This document shows positions 43,244 to 51,280 of a stretch of 64,000 nucleotides of DNA, one piece after another. The stretch's first letter is position 1, and each line of letters starts with the position of its first letter. The DNA comes from JAOABP01 sp964590395 (lineage in GTDB: Bacteria; Hydrothermota; Tepidihabitantia; Tepidihabitantales; Tepidihabitantaceae), in the NCBI GenBank assembly GCA_964590395.1, contig CAZPVT010000020.1, positions 19,845-83,844 of the forward strand. The letters run 5' to 3'. Below the pieces are notes generated by a model. That model worked only from the letters and a program-made list of their open reading frames with translations. It ran no database searches and had not been told where the DNA came from. The translations under genes and the position numbers were made by a program.

Positions 43244-44098
43244 TTATTGTAGAATCTGCTGGTTGCGATCCGCGTAGTTCTGTGTTACCGGCAGGTAGCC
43301 CTCTGTTTCTACTATCTGCTGACCGCTGTTACCAAGAATAAATGTGATGAAATCTCGTACCGCGCCTTTAGGTTTACCGTTGGTGTAGAGGAATAGCGGT
43401 CTGGTTAGTGGATAGGCGCCACTCTTCAGCGCCTTCTCATCTTTGGGAGAAACGAACTCCTCAGCCGGCTTGCGGGCAATAGCCACCGGTTTAATACCCT
43501 CAATGTCTTTGATGTAGCCCAGTCCGACATAGCCGATGCCACCTTCATCTGCTTTAACACCCTCAACGATCTGGGCATTGCCATTCATCTGACGCATACT
43601 GGTTGAATATTCACCTTTTACCACTTCATCACGGAAGAAGACAAATGTGCCGGAGTTGGGCTGACGGCCATAGAGGACGATTTTCTTGTTCGGTCCACCG
43701 ATCTGGTTCCAGTTGGTGATTTCGCCACGGTAGATGGCACCGATCTGGTCGATCGTTAACTTGCTGACCTGGTTCTTGCTGTTGACAATTACCGATAAGC
43801 CATCAAGGGCGATTACAATCTCTACCGGATTAACGCCGTTACTGCGTGCCTGCGAGAGTTCCTTGGATTTCATCGCCCGCGATGCCATTGCTACCGGTAC
43901 TTCACGGTTAATCATGGCATTTATACCGACTCCTGAACCGCCACCGGTTACCGAGACGGTAACATCGGGCTGGACCGTGGAGAAAGCCTCTCCCAGTCGC
44001 TGGACCAGATTCAGCATCGTATCAGACCCTTTAATCATAATCTCCACCCCGAATAATAGGGTGGTAAGGACCGCAAAAGTGGTAATTACTTTCTTCAT
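43244..44098 (-). CDS. pstS: phosphate-binding periplasmic protein PstS
   Basis: A 284-residue periplasmic-binding protein with a signal peptide ('KKVITTFAVLTTLLFGVE'). Phosphate-binding signatures are 'GSDTMLNLVQRLGEAF', 'VTGGGSGVGINAMINREVPVAMASRAMKSKE', 'IALDGLSVIVNSKN', 'GRQPNSGTFVFFRDEVVKGEYS' and 'KADEGGIGYVGLGYI'. It delivers phosphate to PstCA. A strong AAGGAGG precedes the ATG. It follows the porin gene by 13 nt. Confidence 0.96.
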   Translation of the reverse strand: MKKVITTFAVLTTLLFGVEIMIKGSDTMLNLVQRLGEAFSTVQPDVTVSVTGGGSGVGINAMINREVPVAMASRAMKSKELSQARSNGVNPVEIVIALDGLSVIVNSKNQVSKLTIDQIGAIYRGEITNWNQIGGPNKKIVLYGRQPNSGTFVFFRDEVVKGEYSTSMRQMNGNAQIVEGVKADEGGIGYVGLGYIKDIEGIKPVAIARKPAEEFVSPKDEKALKSGAYPLTRPLFLYTNGKPKGAVRDFITFILGNSGQQIVETEGYLPVTQNYADRNQQILQ

Positions 44099-44111
44099 TA
44101 TATCCTCCTTT

Positions 44112-45299
44112 TTATAGTTCAGGCTTTTTAATTAACGAACTCCACTCAAAGCGCATCTGCGCCATAAATGTATCGGTTGGTTTGGTTTCCTCTTTCTTGG
44201 GCTGGGTTCTTATCCAGGCAAACTGAAATGCCAGTCCTGGTTTTCCCTTCTCCCTTCGGATGAGGTGATAGTTGAAGCCAGCACCGTAGCGGATAAAGCT
44301 TCGGTCTTTGTTTAACTCCATCGTGTCACCGCTTTTCTGCTCAGTATGGTTCCAGAGGGAGAGACGTCCATACAGTTCCAGCTTCCTTCCTAATATAGTT
44401 ATTACTGGTAAGAAGTCAATCCCAGAGAGCTGGTATTTTTTGGTCTTTTCCTTCAGGGTTGAGTCCACCACATTGCCTGCGGTATCACGGGTCAACTCAT
44501 AGTAAGTGTAGCTTCGGGTGTAGTTATAGCCGATATATTCACCAAGGATTGATACCGGTCCGAATGCCACTTTTGCCATCGGTGCAAATGCCAGCCGGTT
44601 GATATTGGCGGTGTCCGCATTCATAAAGTATTTGCCGGAAGCGTCTCTGCCCTTCTTGTCGTTCTTATAGGGTGCGTTGTCACGGGAGTTAGAGAATACC
44701 GAAGCGCCGATGGTTATGCCGGTGATCGGTGTCAAACGGAGGTTAGCCAGAAGTTCTGGAGCGGTGTTAACATACTTTCCTGCATACTTGTAGCCTTCGC
44801 CGTTGTAAACACCCAGTTGCAGTTCACCAAGTCCGCCAGGCAGAAAGCCGTTGAGAGTTACACCGTAATCGGCTGAGGAGTAGATACCCCGGTCATCACC
44901 AAGTTCTTTATCCGGATGGGTGTAATCCCAGGAGTAGATTAAACCAAAATAGTGTTTCTGCAAGCCCGCGGTCAGATTGAAGTCTTTGATAAATGGCAGT
45001 GAGATGTCCGCATAAGCCTCTTTTAGCCGGACCGTGGCACCATCAGCGTACTTGTCAGAGGAGAAAATGTCCACAGTCATCTTGGTGAAGAAGAGGGGGG
45101 ACCAGCGATGTGAGAACCGGAGATAGCCTCGCTCCAGCGCAAACCGGCTAACTGACGGTTCGGTGATTTTTAGACTCGTTGATGTGTTGGTATAACGGAA
45201 CCAGCCGTTATGCTCAAGTTCTGACTCGCCCGGTTCCTGGGCGATAACGATAGTAGCGAATAACGCTACCAGCAGGATTAGGATGTTTTTGTTACTCAA
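44112..45299 (-). CDS. outer-membrane porin of the phosphate regulon
   Basis: A 395-residue beta-barrel protein with a signal peptide ('NILILLVALFATIVIAQ'). Strand-rich segments ('FALERGYLRFSHRWSPLFFTKMTVDIFSS', 'LQKHYFGLIYSWDYTHPDKELGDDRGI', 'GELQLGVYNGEGYKYAGKYVN') are typical of OprP/OprO-like porins. I place the start at TTG 45299, preceded by AAAGGAGC; the ATG at 45332 has no ribosome binding site and adds a charged stretch before the signal peptide. First gene of porin-pstSCAB, behind a Pho-box-like repeat, so it probably supplies phosphate across the outer membrane. Confidence 0.85.
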   Translation of the reverse strand: MSNKNILILLVALFATIVIAQEPGESELEHNGWFRYTNTSTSLKITEPSVSRFALERGYLRFSHRWSPLFFTKMTVDIFSSDKYADGATVRLKEAYADISLPFIKDFNLTAGLQKHYFGLIYSWDYTHPDKELGDDRGIYSSADYGVTLNGFLPGGLGELQLGVYNGEGYKYAGKYVNTAPELLANLRLTPITGITIGASVFSNSRDNAPYKNDKKGRDASGKYFMNADTANINRLAFAPMAKVAFGPVSILGEYIGYNYTRSYTYYELTRDTAGNVVDSTLKEKTKKYQLSGIDFLPVITILGRKLELYGRLSLWNHTEQKSGDTMELNKDRSFIRYGAGFNYHLIRREKGKPGLAFQFAWIRTQPKKEETKPTDTFMAQMRFEWSSLIKKPEL

Positions 45300-45373
45300 G
45301 GTAGCTCCTTTCTTCTGTTTAGGGTTTAACATTTGAGATAATTGTATACCCCACCGATTAAGTAGATATAAAT

Positions 45374-45413
45374 CTTCTGTTAAGTTTCTGTTAACTGTTT
45401 GCTTTCTGTAAAG
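45374..45413 (-). promoter_or_regulatory. Pho-box-like repeats upstream of porin-pst operon
   Basis: On the minus strand two pairs of hexamers are spaced 11 bp apart: TTTACA and CAAACA, then TTAACA and TTAACA, each followed by G. The 11-bp period and the TTAACA core are those of PhoP/PhoB boxes, as known best from Bacillus. It lies about 75 nt upstream of the porin start. Confidence 0.65.
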
Positions 45414-45420
45414 AATGCGC

Positions 45421-45664
45421 CGAAATAGGTAAAAGGAGGGGAAATTTCTCTCTATCTGGGGCAGAAAGAGGAAGTGTCGAGGATGGTGTTAGGGTCGGTT
45501 TTTATAGCTATATTTTCAGATGCTAACGGCTGGTATTTCAATAAGTTATGCCGTCGGGATGATGCTCGTGGTAATTCGGGTTGTTGTGCGGATTTTTCTT
45601 GGGATTTTTGTCGGTTTGCCAGCGCAAGTGGTGGGAATTTCTAATTCTCTCCTGTCAATGCGGG
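45421..45664. other. intergenic stretch, no gene seen
   Basis: Between the Pho-box-like repeats and the palindromic repeat I see no supported gene. One 78-codon frame from 45520 lacks a ribosome binding site and runs into the repeat. Confidence 0.5.
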
Positions 45665-45895
45665 GAGCGACAGCGCCGTGGCAATCTGCAAGGCGGTTAA
45701 AACTAATCTTACCCGCAAAGAGATTCCTTCGCCGGATAAAAGCCGGCTCGGAATGACAAAAGGAAAGGCGTCATTGCGTTCTCCTGAAAAGCAGGTGGCA
45801 ATCCATAAGCGAGAGAGCCAGGGCGACAAACGTAAAGGGATTGCCACGGGCTTACGCCCTCGCAATGATACCACCTCACTTCGTCATTTGACATA
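45665..45895. repeat. dispersed palindromic intergenic repeat, copy 1
   Basis: Elements shared with 63840-64000 are CGCAAAGAGATT(C/G)CTTCGC, CGTCATTGCG, GGTGGC(A/G)ATC, CTCGGAATGACAA and CGCAATGA. Palindromic halves (for example GCCGGATAAAAGCCGGC) would fold. It resembles the 'GTCATTGCGAG' class of repeat found between genes in many bacteria. Its end supplies part of the lolA promoter. Confidence 0.75.
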
Positions 45896-45915
45896 GGGTA
45901 ATGGGGTGATAAACT
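45888..45915 (+). promoter_or_regulatory. lolA promoter, leaderless
   Basis: TTGACA (45888-45893), 16 nt, TAAACT (45910-45915), 6 nt to ATG 45922. Confidence 0.75.
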
Positions 45916-45921
45916 TTGGGA

Positions 45922-46542
45922 ATGAATAGTTTCGTCGGACACAGTTTTTATAAGTTTTTGATACTGGTGGTTTTTGTCGGCAATCTTTTTGCGCAGGGGT
46001 ATGAATGGTGGCAGGCTTTACGTAAACGGTATCTGGGATTGAGGTCACTTTCCGGCAGTTTTGTGGAAACGATTGAGCCATCAGAGGGCAGTGGACAGGA
46101 GCCAATGGTTTTTAAGGGGAGTTTTGTTTTCCAGTTGCCCGGTAGTTTTCGGCTGGAGGTAATTGAGCCGGTAAAGCAGGTGATTGTGGGTAATGATTCG
46201 GTTGTCTGGTTCTATTTTCCTAACGAGCGAAGGGCGGTTCTGCAAACTCGGGGTCAGCCGGTACCACTTCTGGCGTTTCTGGCGCCCCTTATGGATTCTG
46301 CTGTTACGGTGGTTGATGAAGGGGATGTGGTAATCGCAGTCTATTCTGATGGCAGGAGTTATTTGAATGAGTTACGGCTGGAACTGGATAAAAAAAGGGA
46401 GAGGATTAAAGCATTTTCTTTTGTTGATGAGTGGGGTAATCGCTGTCGGTTTTTGCTGTTGAATCAGCAGTGGAATCCGGTTGTATCTAAAAAGCAGTTT
46501 ATGTTTGTGCCCCCTAAGGGGACAGGTGTTGAGTATCAGTAA
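45922..46542 (+). CDS. lolA: outer-membrane lipoprotein carrier protein LolA
   Basis: A 206-residue periplasmic protein with a signal peptide ('YKFLILVVFVGNLFAQ'). The LolA half-barrel is recognisable from 'YLGLRSLSGSFVETIEPSEGSGQEPMVFKGSFVFQLPGSFRLEVIEP', 'VIVGNDSVVWFYFPNERRAVLQ' and the closing 'FMFVPPKGTGVEY'. It carries lipoproteins to the outer membrane. The start at ATG 45922 is chosen over TTG 45916 because the -10 box ends 6 nt before it. Confidence 0.9.
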   Translation: MNSFVGHSFYKFLILVVFVGNLFAQGYEWWQALRKRYLGLRSLSGSFVETIEPSEGSGQEPMVFKGSFVFQLPGSFRLEVIEPVKQVIVGNDSVVWFYFPNERRAVLQTRGQPVPLLAFLAPLMDSAVTVVDEGDVVIAVYSDGRSYLNELRLELDKKRERIKAFSFVDEWGNRCRFLLLNQQWNPVVSKKQFMFVPPKGTGVEYQ

Positions 46543-46543
46543 T

Positions 46544-46987
46544 ATGCAGTTAGTAGATAGGAATATCTGTTTTGCCTGTGGTAAGGATAACCCACAGGGG
46601 ATGCGGTTGCCGATGGTAGCGGATGAGAATGGTGCGCGGGTGGAGTATCTGATTCCGGTACATTTTCAGGGCTGGTCAGGTATTACCCATGGCGGTATCG
46701 TTGCTACTTTATTAGATGAGCTTATGGCTTGGTCAGTTCGGTCTCGCGGGTACAGCACAGTTACGGCGGAGATGAGTGTTCGGTTTCGTAAGCCGGTGCG
46801 GGTTGGTGAGAGGGTTTACGGTCAGGGCTGGGTTGTGAGTGAGCAGGGACGGTTGATCCATACCGCGGCTAAGTTGAGCAATCAAGACAGGGTTGTGTTT
46901 GCCGAGGCAACCGGAAAACTCTGGAGAGTTGATTCATCTCTGCCCCGGACAGGCGGCGAATGCCACGACAGCGACGGGCAGCGGTAA
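46544..46987 (+). CDS. PaaI-type hotdog thioesterase
   Basis: A 147-residue hotdog-fold protein. The signature is 'CFACGKDNPQGMRLPM', 'GWSGITHGGIVATLLDELMAWSV', 'TAEMSVRFRKPVRVGERVYGQG' and 'AEATGKLWRV'. Family members cleave acyl-CoA thioesters, with the Asp/Glu of 'LLDELM' catalytic. ATG 46544 is 1 nt past the lolA stop. It overlaps rimO by 28 nt, so the genes form an operon. Confidence 0.86.
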   Translation: MQLVDRNICFACGKDNPQGMRLPMVADENGARVEYLIPVHFQGWSGITHGGIVATLLDELMAWSVRSRGYSTVTAEMSVRFRKPVRVGERVYGQGWVVSEQGRLIHTAAKLSNQDRVVFAEATGKLWRVDSSLPRTGGECHDSDGQR

Positions 46988-48228
46988 TTGCACTCGGGTG
47001 CCCGAAGAACCGGGTTGATGCCGAATATCTCCTGGGCGCATTGACGCATAGTGGCTATAGTTTGACCGCACTACCGGATGAGGCAGACCTGCTCGTCCTC
47101 GCCACCTGTGCTTTTCTGAAATCGGCAGTCCGGGAGTCCGAGGCAAAAATAAGGGAGATTTTAAGATACAAACAGCGCAACCCCGAGGTTAAGGTGGTGG
47201 TGGCAGGGTGTCTGGTGGAGAGGTATGGTAAACGGCTGGCAGGTAAATATCCGCAGGTTGATCACTGGGTCAGGTTGTGCGAGATGAACTGGTTGCCGGT
47301 TTTACTTAACCCGGGTTTACCGGTGCAAAATCTGCCGTCTGTTGATCGGCTGGTTTCCACACCCCGCCATTACGCCTATTTAAAGATCGCTGATGGTTGT
47401 GATAACCGCTGTAGTTACTGTCTGATTCCGAAGATAAGGGGTAGGTTTCGTTCCCGGCAGATTGAGGAAGTGGTTGACGAGGCGGAGCGGTTGGTGGCTA
47501 TCGGGGCGAAGGAGTTAATTCTTGTGGCACAGGACACTACCCTTTACGGTGTTGACCTTTATGGGAGAACGATGCTTGCTCCGCTGATTGAACGGTTGAG
47601 CGCGATTAAAGGAATTAGATGGTTGCGGGTGATGTATGCCCATCCCGCACATCTGGGTGAAGAGGTGATTGAGCAGTTCGGCTCAAATTCCAAGTTGTGC
47701 CGTTATATTGATCTGCCGATTCAGCATATTGATGACGAGATTCTGGCGCAGATGAACCGTGGTTATCAGCGCCGGGATGTGGAGCGGATAATCAACCGGT
47801 TAAGAGCGATACCCGAGATGCATATCAGAACTACCGTAATCACTGGATTTCCGGGGGAGACCGAGTCGCAGTTTGCTGAACTTTTGGATTTTATCCGCAC
47901 CGCCCAGTTTGACTGGCTTTCCGGCTATGTGTTTTCTCCTGAATCAGGGACAGATGCATATCGTCTTATGCCCAGGGTAGATTATGCTATTGCCCGATTG
48001 CGGTTGAAGAGAATCCTTTTGCTACAGCGCCAGATAACAAGGAGAAAACTACAGGGGTTACTCGGCAAGGAGGTAACGGTGCTGGCTGATTTTTCCCAGC
48101 AGGGCAGAACCGAATGGGCAGCACCGGAGATTGACGGAGTGGTAATGTTGACGAGGGGGACATTTAAGGTTGGCGAATTCCGTCACTGTCAAATTCGTGC
48201 GGTAACAGACTACGAACTGATGGTGTGA
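46960..48228 (+). CDS. rimO: ribosomal protein S12 methylthiotransferase RimO
   Basis: A 422-residue methylthiotransferase. The N-terminal 4Fe-4S ligands are Cys14 ('ALGCPKNRVD'), 'LATCAFL' and 'VAGCLVERYGKRL'. The radical SAM motif is 'CDNRCSYCLIPKIRGRFRSR', which is RimO-like (MiaB usually has 'KIxxGCNNFCTYC'). A TRAM-like domain closes the protein. It modifies Asp88 of ribosomal protein S12. Confidence 0.94.
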   Translation: MPRQRRAAVIALGCPKNRVDAEYLLGALTHSGYSLTALPDEADLLVLATCAFLKSAVRESEAKIREILRYKQRNPEVKVVVAGCLVERYGKRLAGKYPQVDHWVRLCEMNWLPVLLNPGLPVQNLPSVDRLVSTPRHYAYLKIADGCDNRCSYCLIPKIRGRFRSRQIEEVVDEAERLVAIGAKELILVAQDTTLYGVDLYGRTMLAPLIERLSAIKGIRWLRVMYAHPAHLGEEVIEQFGSNSKLCRYIDLPIQHIDDEILAQMNRGYQRRDVERIINRLRAIPEMHIRTTVITGFPGETESQFAELLDFIRTAQFDWLSGYVFSPESGTDAYRLMPRVDYAIARLRLKRILLLQRQITRRKLQGLLGKEVTVLADFSQQGRTEWAAPEIDGVVMLTRGTFKVGEFRHCQIRAVTDYELMV

Positions 48229-48232
48229 TTTC

Positions 48233-48260
48233 TTGACTGAGGTGGCCGGCTGTCTATGAT
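48233..48260 (+). promoter_or_regulatory. promoter of Omp28-like selenolipoprotein gene, leaderless
   Basis: TTGACT (48233-48238), 16 nt, TATGAT (48255-48260), 7 nt to ATG 48268. No Shine-Dalgarno. Confidence 0.75.
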
Positions 48261-48267
48261 ATTTAAA

Positions 48268-49053
48268 ATGATGAGTGGCAGTAAGTTGTTAGCCGCGGTC
48301 GTTTTTTTTACCCTGTTCTTCTTTTTCGGTTGTTCTGAGGCACCGCTGATTGAGCGGGAGGCAAACCGGATTGTGCTGGTAGAACTTTTCTCCACACCGA
48401 TAGATGAGTGACCGTATTGTGCGTCCGCGGAGCGGGCAATGGACAGTCTGCAAAAGTTCTATGGGGATTCAATGGCTTATGTAGTTTATTACACCGGAGT
48501 TACCCATCCGGAGTTGGTGTCTCCTGGGGGTAACGCGCGGGCTGAATGGTATGGGGTTGGTTTCTATAGCCCGGTGGCTTTCTTTGATGGTATCGCGCGG
48601 GCACCGCAGGTTACGGTGCCGGATTCATTTTATTCAGTCTATCGGGATATGATTGAGGGGGCACGGGCACAGAAGGCGATGATGGAGATAAGGGTTGACA
48701 GTTGCCGGATCGACGCTAGCAGGATGCGGGTCTGGTTGCATATTACGCCCACGGACTCCTCGTTGGATACGATGAGTAGTTTACGACTTTTAGCGGTTGT
48801 TTTTGAGGATAGTGTCCCTTATTACTCCTATTTGAGAGAGGATACCGTATTTTCACCTTTAACTGCCAGACAGGTGCTCGGTGACAGTTTTGGCGTGCCG
48901 GTGCGGTTGAAGTTCGGGCAGGTGTTTGATACACTGCTTACCGCTGAAGTGGCGGGCTATAATATTAACCGAACCGGTATCGTTGTTTCGGTTCAGTCAT
49001 TTGCCACTAAAGTGGTGTATCAGTCCGTAGTTAGGTGGCGAATTAGAAATTAG
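48268..49053 (+). CDS. Omp28-like thiol-redox lipoprotein with UPYC motif, probable selenoprotein
   Basis: The frame is 261 residues if the TGA at 48409-48411 (codon 48) is read as Sec. The N-terminus is a signal peptide ending in 'LFFFFGCSE', a plausible lipobox. Then 'IVLVELFSTPIDE-U-PYCASAERAMDSL' matches the opening of the Omp28 thioredoxin-like fold, which in other bacteria is 'VLVEEFTGxxCPxC'; Sec replaces the first Cys of CxxC. The downstream part ('WYGVGFYSPVAFFDGI', 'VVFEDSVPYYSYLREDTVF') also follows Omp28. A hairpin lies 16 nt after the TGA. Read as an ordinary stop, it would give a useless 47-residue peptide. It is 21 nt upstream of a TlpA-like gene. Location: probably periplasm-facing outer membrane. 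Confidence 0.85.
48423..48437 (+). promoter_or_regulatory. candidate SECIS hairpin after UGA 48409
   Basis: A 5-bp stem (GTCCG with CGGGC, one GU) closes the loop CGGAG, which begins 16 nt after the UGA. G is at loop position 2. C-G closure inside the loop would extend the stem. Confidence 0.6.
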
Positions 49054-49074
49054 CTTAAGAAAGGAGGCAGGGAG

Positions 49075-49653
49075 ATGAGAAGGAAGGCTTTGACTGTTGT
49101 TCTCCTGCTGCTGGTAATTTTAGTCAGCGGGGCGATTGCTGCCGAGGGGAAGAAGAAGTACGAGTTGGCGAAGGACTTTACGCTCAAAGACATCGGTGGT
49201 GAAGAGGTAAAACTTTTTGAACTGTTAAAGACCGGTCCGGTTTATATGGTCTGCTGGGACCTTGCCTGCGTTAATTGCATTGCAGAACTGGATGCACTTC
49301 TGCCGGTTTATGATTCACTTCAGGAACGGGGTTTGCAGATTGTTGCCCTTTCGGTGGATAAGCCTTCAGATGAGGCGCGGGTTCGGGCATTTGTTAAATC
49401 AAAGAAATGGCCCTATATCGTCCTGCTTGATCAGCAGCAGAAGGTGAAAAAGGCTTACAACATCATTATCAAACCAACCGCATATCTGATCAATATGGCG
49501 GGTGAGATCGTGTTTACGCACATCGGGTATAAAAAGGGTGATGAGCGGCGAATAAAAGAGGAGATTTTGAAGTGGCTGCCTGAGCAGGAACAGGAGGATG
49601 AAGGTGAGGTTGCACCGCCAGCCCAGGAGAATAAAGATACCCAGCAGAAGTAA
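49075..49653 (+). CDS. TlpA/ResA-like exported thioredoxin-fold protein
   Basis: A 192-residue protein with a signal peptide ('ALTVVLLLLVILVSGAIAAE') and an AhpC/TSA-TlpA-type domain beginning 'LAKDFTLKDIGGEEVKLFELL'. The redox pair is CxxC in 'VCWDLACVNCIAEL', an unusual sequence where 'WATWCPPC' is standard. Later motifs ('IVALSVDKPSDEARVRAFVKSKKWPYIVLLD', 'IKPTAYLI') complete the fold. The C-terminal tail is a low-complexity Glu/Gln stretch. It acts in the periplasm as a thiol oxidant or reductant and may exchange electrons with the adjacent UxxC proteins. AAAGGAGGC precedes the ATG. Confidence 0.88.
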   Translation: MRRKALTVVLLLLVILVSGAIAAEGKKKYELAKDFTLKDIGGEEVKLFELLKTGPVYMVCWDLACVNCIAELDALLPVYDSLQERGLQIVALSVDKPSDEARVRAFVKSKKWPYIVLLDQQQKVKKAYNIIIKPTAYLINMAGEIVFTHIGYKKGDERRIKEEILKWLPEQEQEDEGEVAPPAQENKDTQQK

Positions 49654-49663
49654 GGGGTAGAGG

Positions 49664-51121
49664 GTGCTGGCGGGTTTGGTATTTTCCTTGCTGGTAAATG
49701 CCAATTTGACTATTCAGGGTGTCAACAGGGCGGAGTTCTGGGGTTATCAAAAGGATTGGGCTACCCATTACGAGGACAAACTGGATTTAACTGCACGCTA
49801 CGGTGATTTTGATGCGGAGTTCGGTTTATTATGGTTTGAACCGTCAAAGCACGGTCCCGCGGTACGAAAGCGGTTACTGTTACTTGATTATTCTATCGGT
49901 TACAATCCTCCTGATTTACTGGAATTAAGGCTGGGTAAGTTTTTTGCCACATTTGGCAGGGGGCTGGCGCTTGCCAGTTATGCTGATGATGATTTCCGGC
50001 ATTATAAGAGCCTGCACGGGATTTTGGGCAGGTTGAAACTACCACTGGGGAGTGAACTAACCCTGCTTGGTGCCAGGTTAAGGGATATCTTTTTTCAGGA
50101 GAATACCTATAAAATTATGAATGAGCAAGACACTGCGGATCAGGTGATGGGTGCGGATTTGAGCTCAATGCCGGTGGAGTTTCTGAAGTTTGGTTCAAGG
50201 TATGTAAGGATTAACCGGGAGGTTGACCCAACCGCAAAGGCGTTTACCGAAATTTTTGGGGGTGATTTGCAGTTTGATATTGGACCGGTTAGCGCGGGGG
50301 GTGAGATATGCTGGCGTTTAGGAACCAAGCCGGGAATTGGGGGCAGGGAAAAGGGGTTTGGCTATGTTTTGAGTTTAAGTGCCGGTTTTGCCGGTTTTTC
50401 AGTTCTCGGTCAGTATGTTGATTATAACCGGCTGGGCTTTCCCCCGGGAGTTTATCATTACAATGAGCCATCCACACCGATTAAGTCCGGGGTAGCGATC
50501 AATCGCGGCATTGACGAACGGGGGTTCGGAGTTACCATTTCTGGGATGCCCACGGCCGGGCTTTATCTGGAGGCGGACCTGGGGAGACTTTTTGTTCACG
50601 ATGATACCAGTGCCGGTGTGATAGAGGGTGAGGTTAAAAGCAGATACTCAGCCGGGGTAAACTGGACAGTTGAGACAAAGTTTAATCACAGTTTGCAGAA
50701 AAATATTGAACTGGGAACATATCAACGCACAGTTGAGCGACCAGCGGTGCTGATAAATTATCTCACCGGCAGTCACACATTTGCCCTGGAGACAGAGATG
50801 GGCTGGGTTAAAGAGTTGCCGAGTGATACCGCTGAGGGGAAGGAGTGGCGTTATCATGAGCCGTTAATTTCTTTCAGTTATGGCTGGGGTGAAAAATGGT
50901 TATTTACTTTAGGCTGGCAGGGGGTGGATATGGATTCACTCAAGCGCTATGACAATCAGCGTTCCTGGCTAATGCTGGAGGTGGTTTACAATGTCAATGA
51001 GCGGAATGTATTGAGGGTGAGGGTCGGTGCGGAAAAGGGCGGCTACACCTGTTCGGGTGGTGTGTGCCGGTATGAGGCGCCTTTTCGAGGACTCAAGTTG
51101 CAGTTGATCAGCAGAATATAA
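49664..51121 (+). CDS. outer-membrane beta-barrel protein (DUF6029-like)
   Basis: A 485-residue protein starting at GTG 49664, 10 nt after the TlpA gene. A short hydrophobic signal (LAGLVFSLLVNANL) precedes alternating strands such as 'KLDLTARYGDFDAEFGLLWFEPS', 'LELRLGKFFATFGRGLALASYADDDFRHY', 'NVLRVRVGAEKGGYTCSGGVCRYEAPFRGLKLQLISRI'. The 'GRGLALASY' motif and barrel layout match DUF6029, a family of Bacteroidetes-like outer-membrane proteins with no known function. Two Cys near the C-terminus (CSGGVC) could form a disulfide. Its stop overlaps the micro-selenoprotein start. Confidence 0.75.
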   Translation: MLAGLVFSLLVNANLTIQGVNRAEFWGYQKDWATHYEDKLDLTARYGDFDAEFGLLWFEPSKHGPAVRKRLLLLDYSIGYNPPDLLELRLGKFFATFGRGLALASYADDDFRHYKSLHGILGRLKLPLGSELTLLGARLRDIFFQENTYKIMNEQDTADQVMGADLSSMPVEFLKFGSRYVRINREVDPTAKAFTEIFGGDLQFDIGPVSAGGEICWRLGTKPGIGGREKGFGYVLSLSAGFAGFSVLGQYVDYNRLGFPPGVYHYNEPSTPIKSGVAINRGIDERGFGVTISGMPTAGLYLEADLGRLFVHDDTSAGVIEGEVKSRYSAGVNWTVETKFNHSLQKNIELGTYQRTVERPAVLINYLTGSHTFALETEMGWVKELPSDTAEGKEWRYHEPLISFSYGWGEKWLFTLGWQGVDMDSLKRYDNQRSWLMLEVVYNVNERNVLRVRVGAEKGGYTCSGGVCRYEAPFRGLKLQLISRI

Positions 51122-51258
51122 TGAGAAACCGGATATTTTTTATCTTTTTGGCGCTGGCTGGTGTTGTTCTGATTGTACTGGGCATCAGATTTGGTATGCT
51201 CGAGGTTATTCACAGTTTTGCCAGTCAGATATGACTTTCCTGTATGGGTCTCGTGTAG
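51121..51258 (+). CDS. 45-residue membrane micro-selenoprotein with ULSC motif (CD1871A-like)
   Basis: ATG 51121 overlaps the previous stop by 1 nt. One membrane helix (about residues 4-22, 'RIFFIFLALAGVVLIVLGI') is followed by 'RFGMLEVIHSFASQI-U-LSCMGLV' and TAG at 51256. The TGA at 51232-51234 is codon 38. From memory, the CD1871A family of Clostridia has the same size and build and ends '...NICLECIGIG', with Cys where Sec lies here; those genes often adjoin a 4Fe-4S membrane protein, as this does. A SECIS-like hairpin begins exactly as in E. coli fdhF, 17 nt past the UGA. Likely a membrane-anchored thiol electron carrier. Confidence 0.8.
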
Positions 51259-51261
51259 ACC
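51247..51261 (+). promoter_or_regulatory. candidate SECIS hairpin after UGA 51232
   Basis: Stem GGTCT/AGACC (5 bp) closes the loop CGTGT, 17 nt after the UGA. Below it, TAT/ATA and then CCT/AGG can pair across small internal loops, giving the longest of the four hairpins. It spans the TAG stop. Confidence 0.7.
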
Positions 51262-51280
51262 GGATATAAGGGGAGGAGTG

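Noticed and set aside
45520..45756. 78-codon hydrophobic frame in the intergenic region
   Set aside because: No Shine-Dalgarno or promoter, and its second half reads into the dispersed repeat.
48409..48411. TGA as reassigned Trp or Gly (alternative genetic code) to explain the interrupted genes
   Set aside because: TGA ends many genes here (8239-9354, 11276-12958, 14472-15026, 46960-48228), TGG is used for Trp throughout, and a tRNA-Sec is present.
51173..51280. Longer N-terminus for the NapH-like gene
   Set aside because: It lies over the micro-selenoprotein in another frame and lacks a ribosome binding site; ATG 51281 has GGGGAGGAG.
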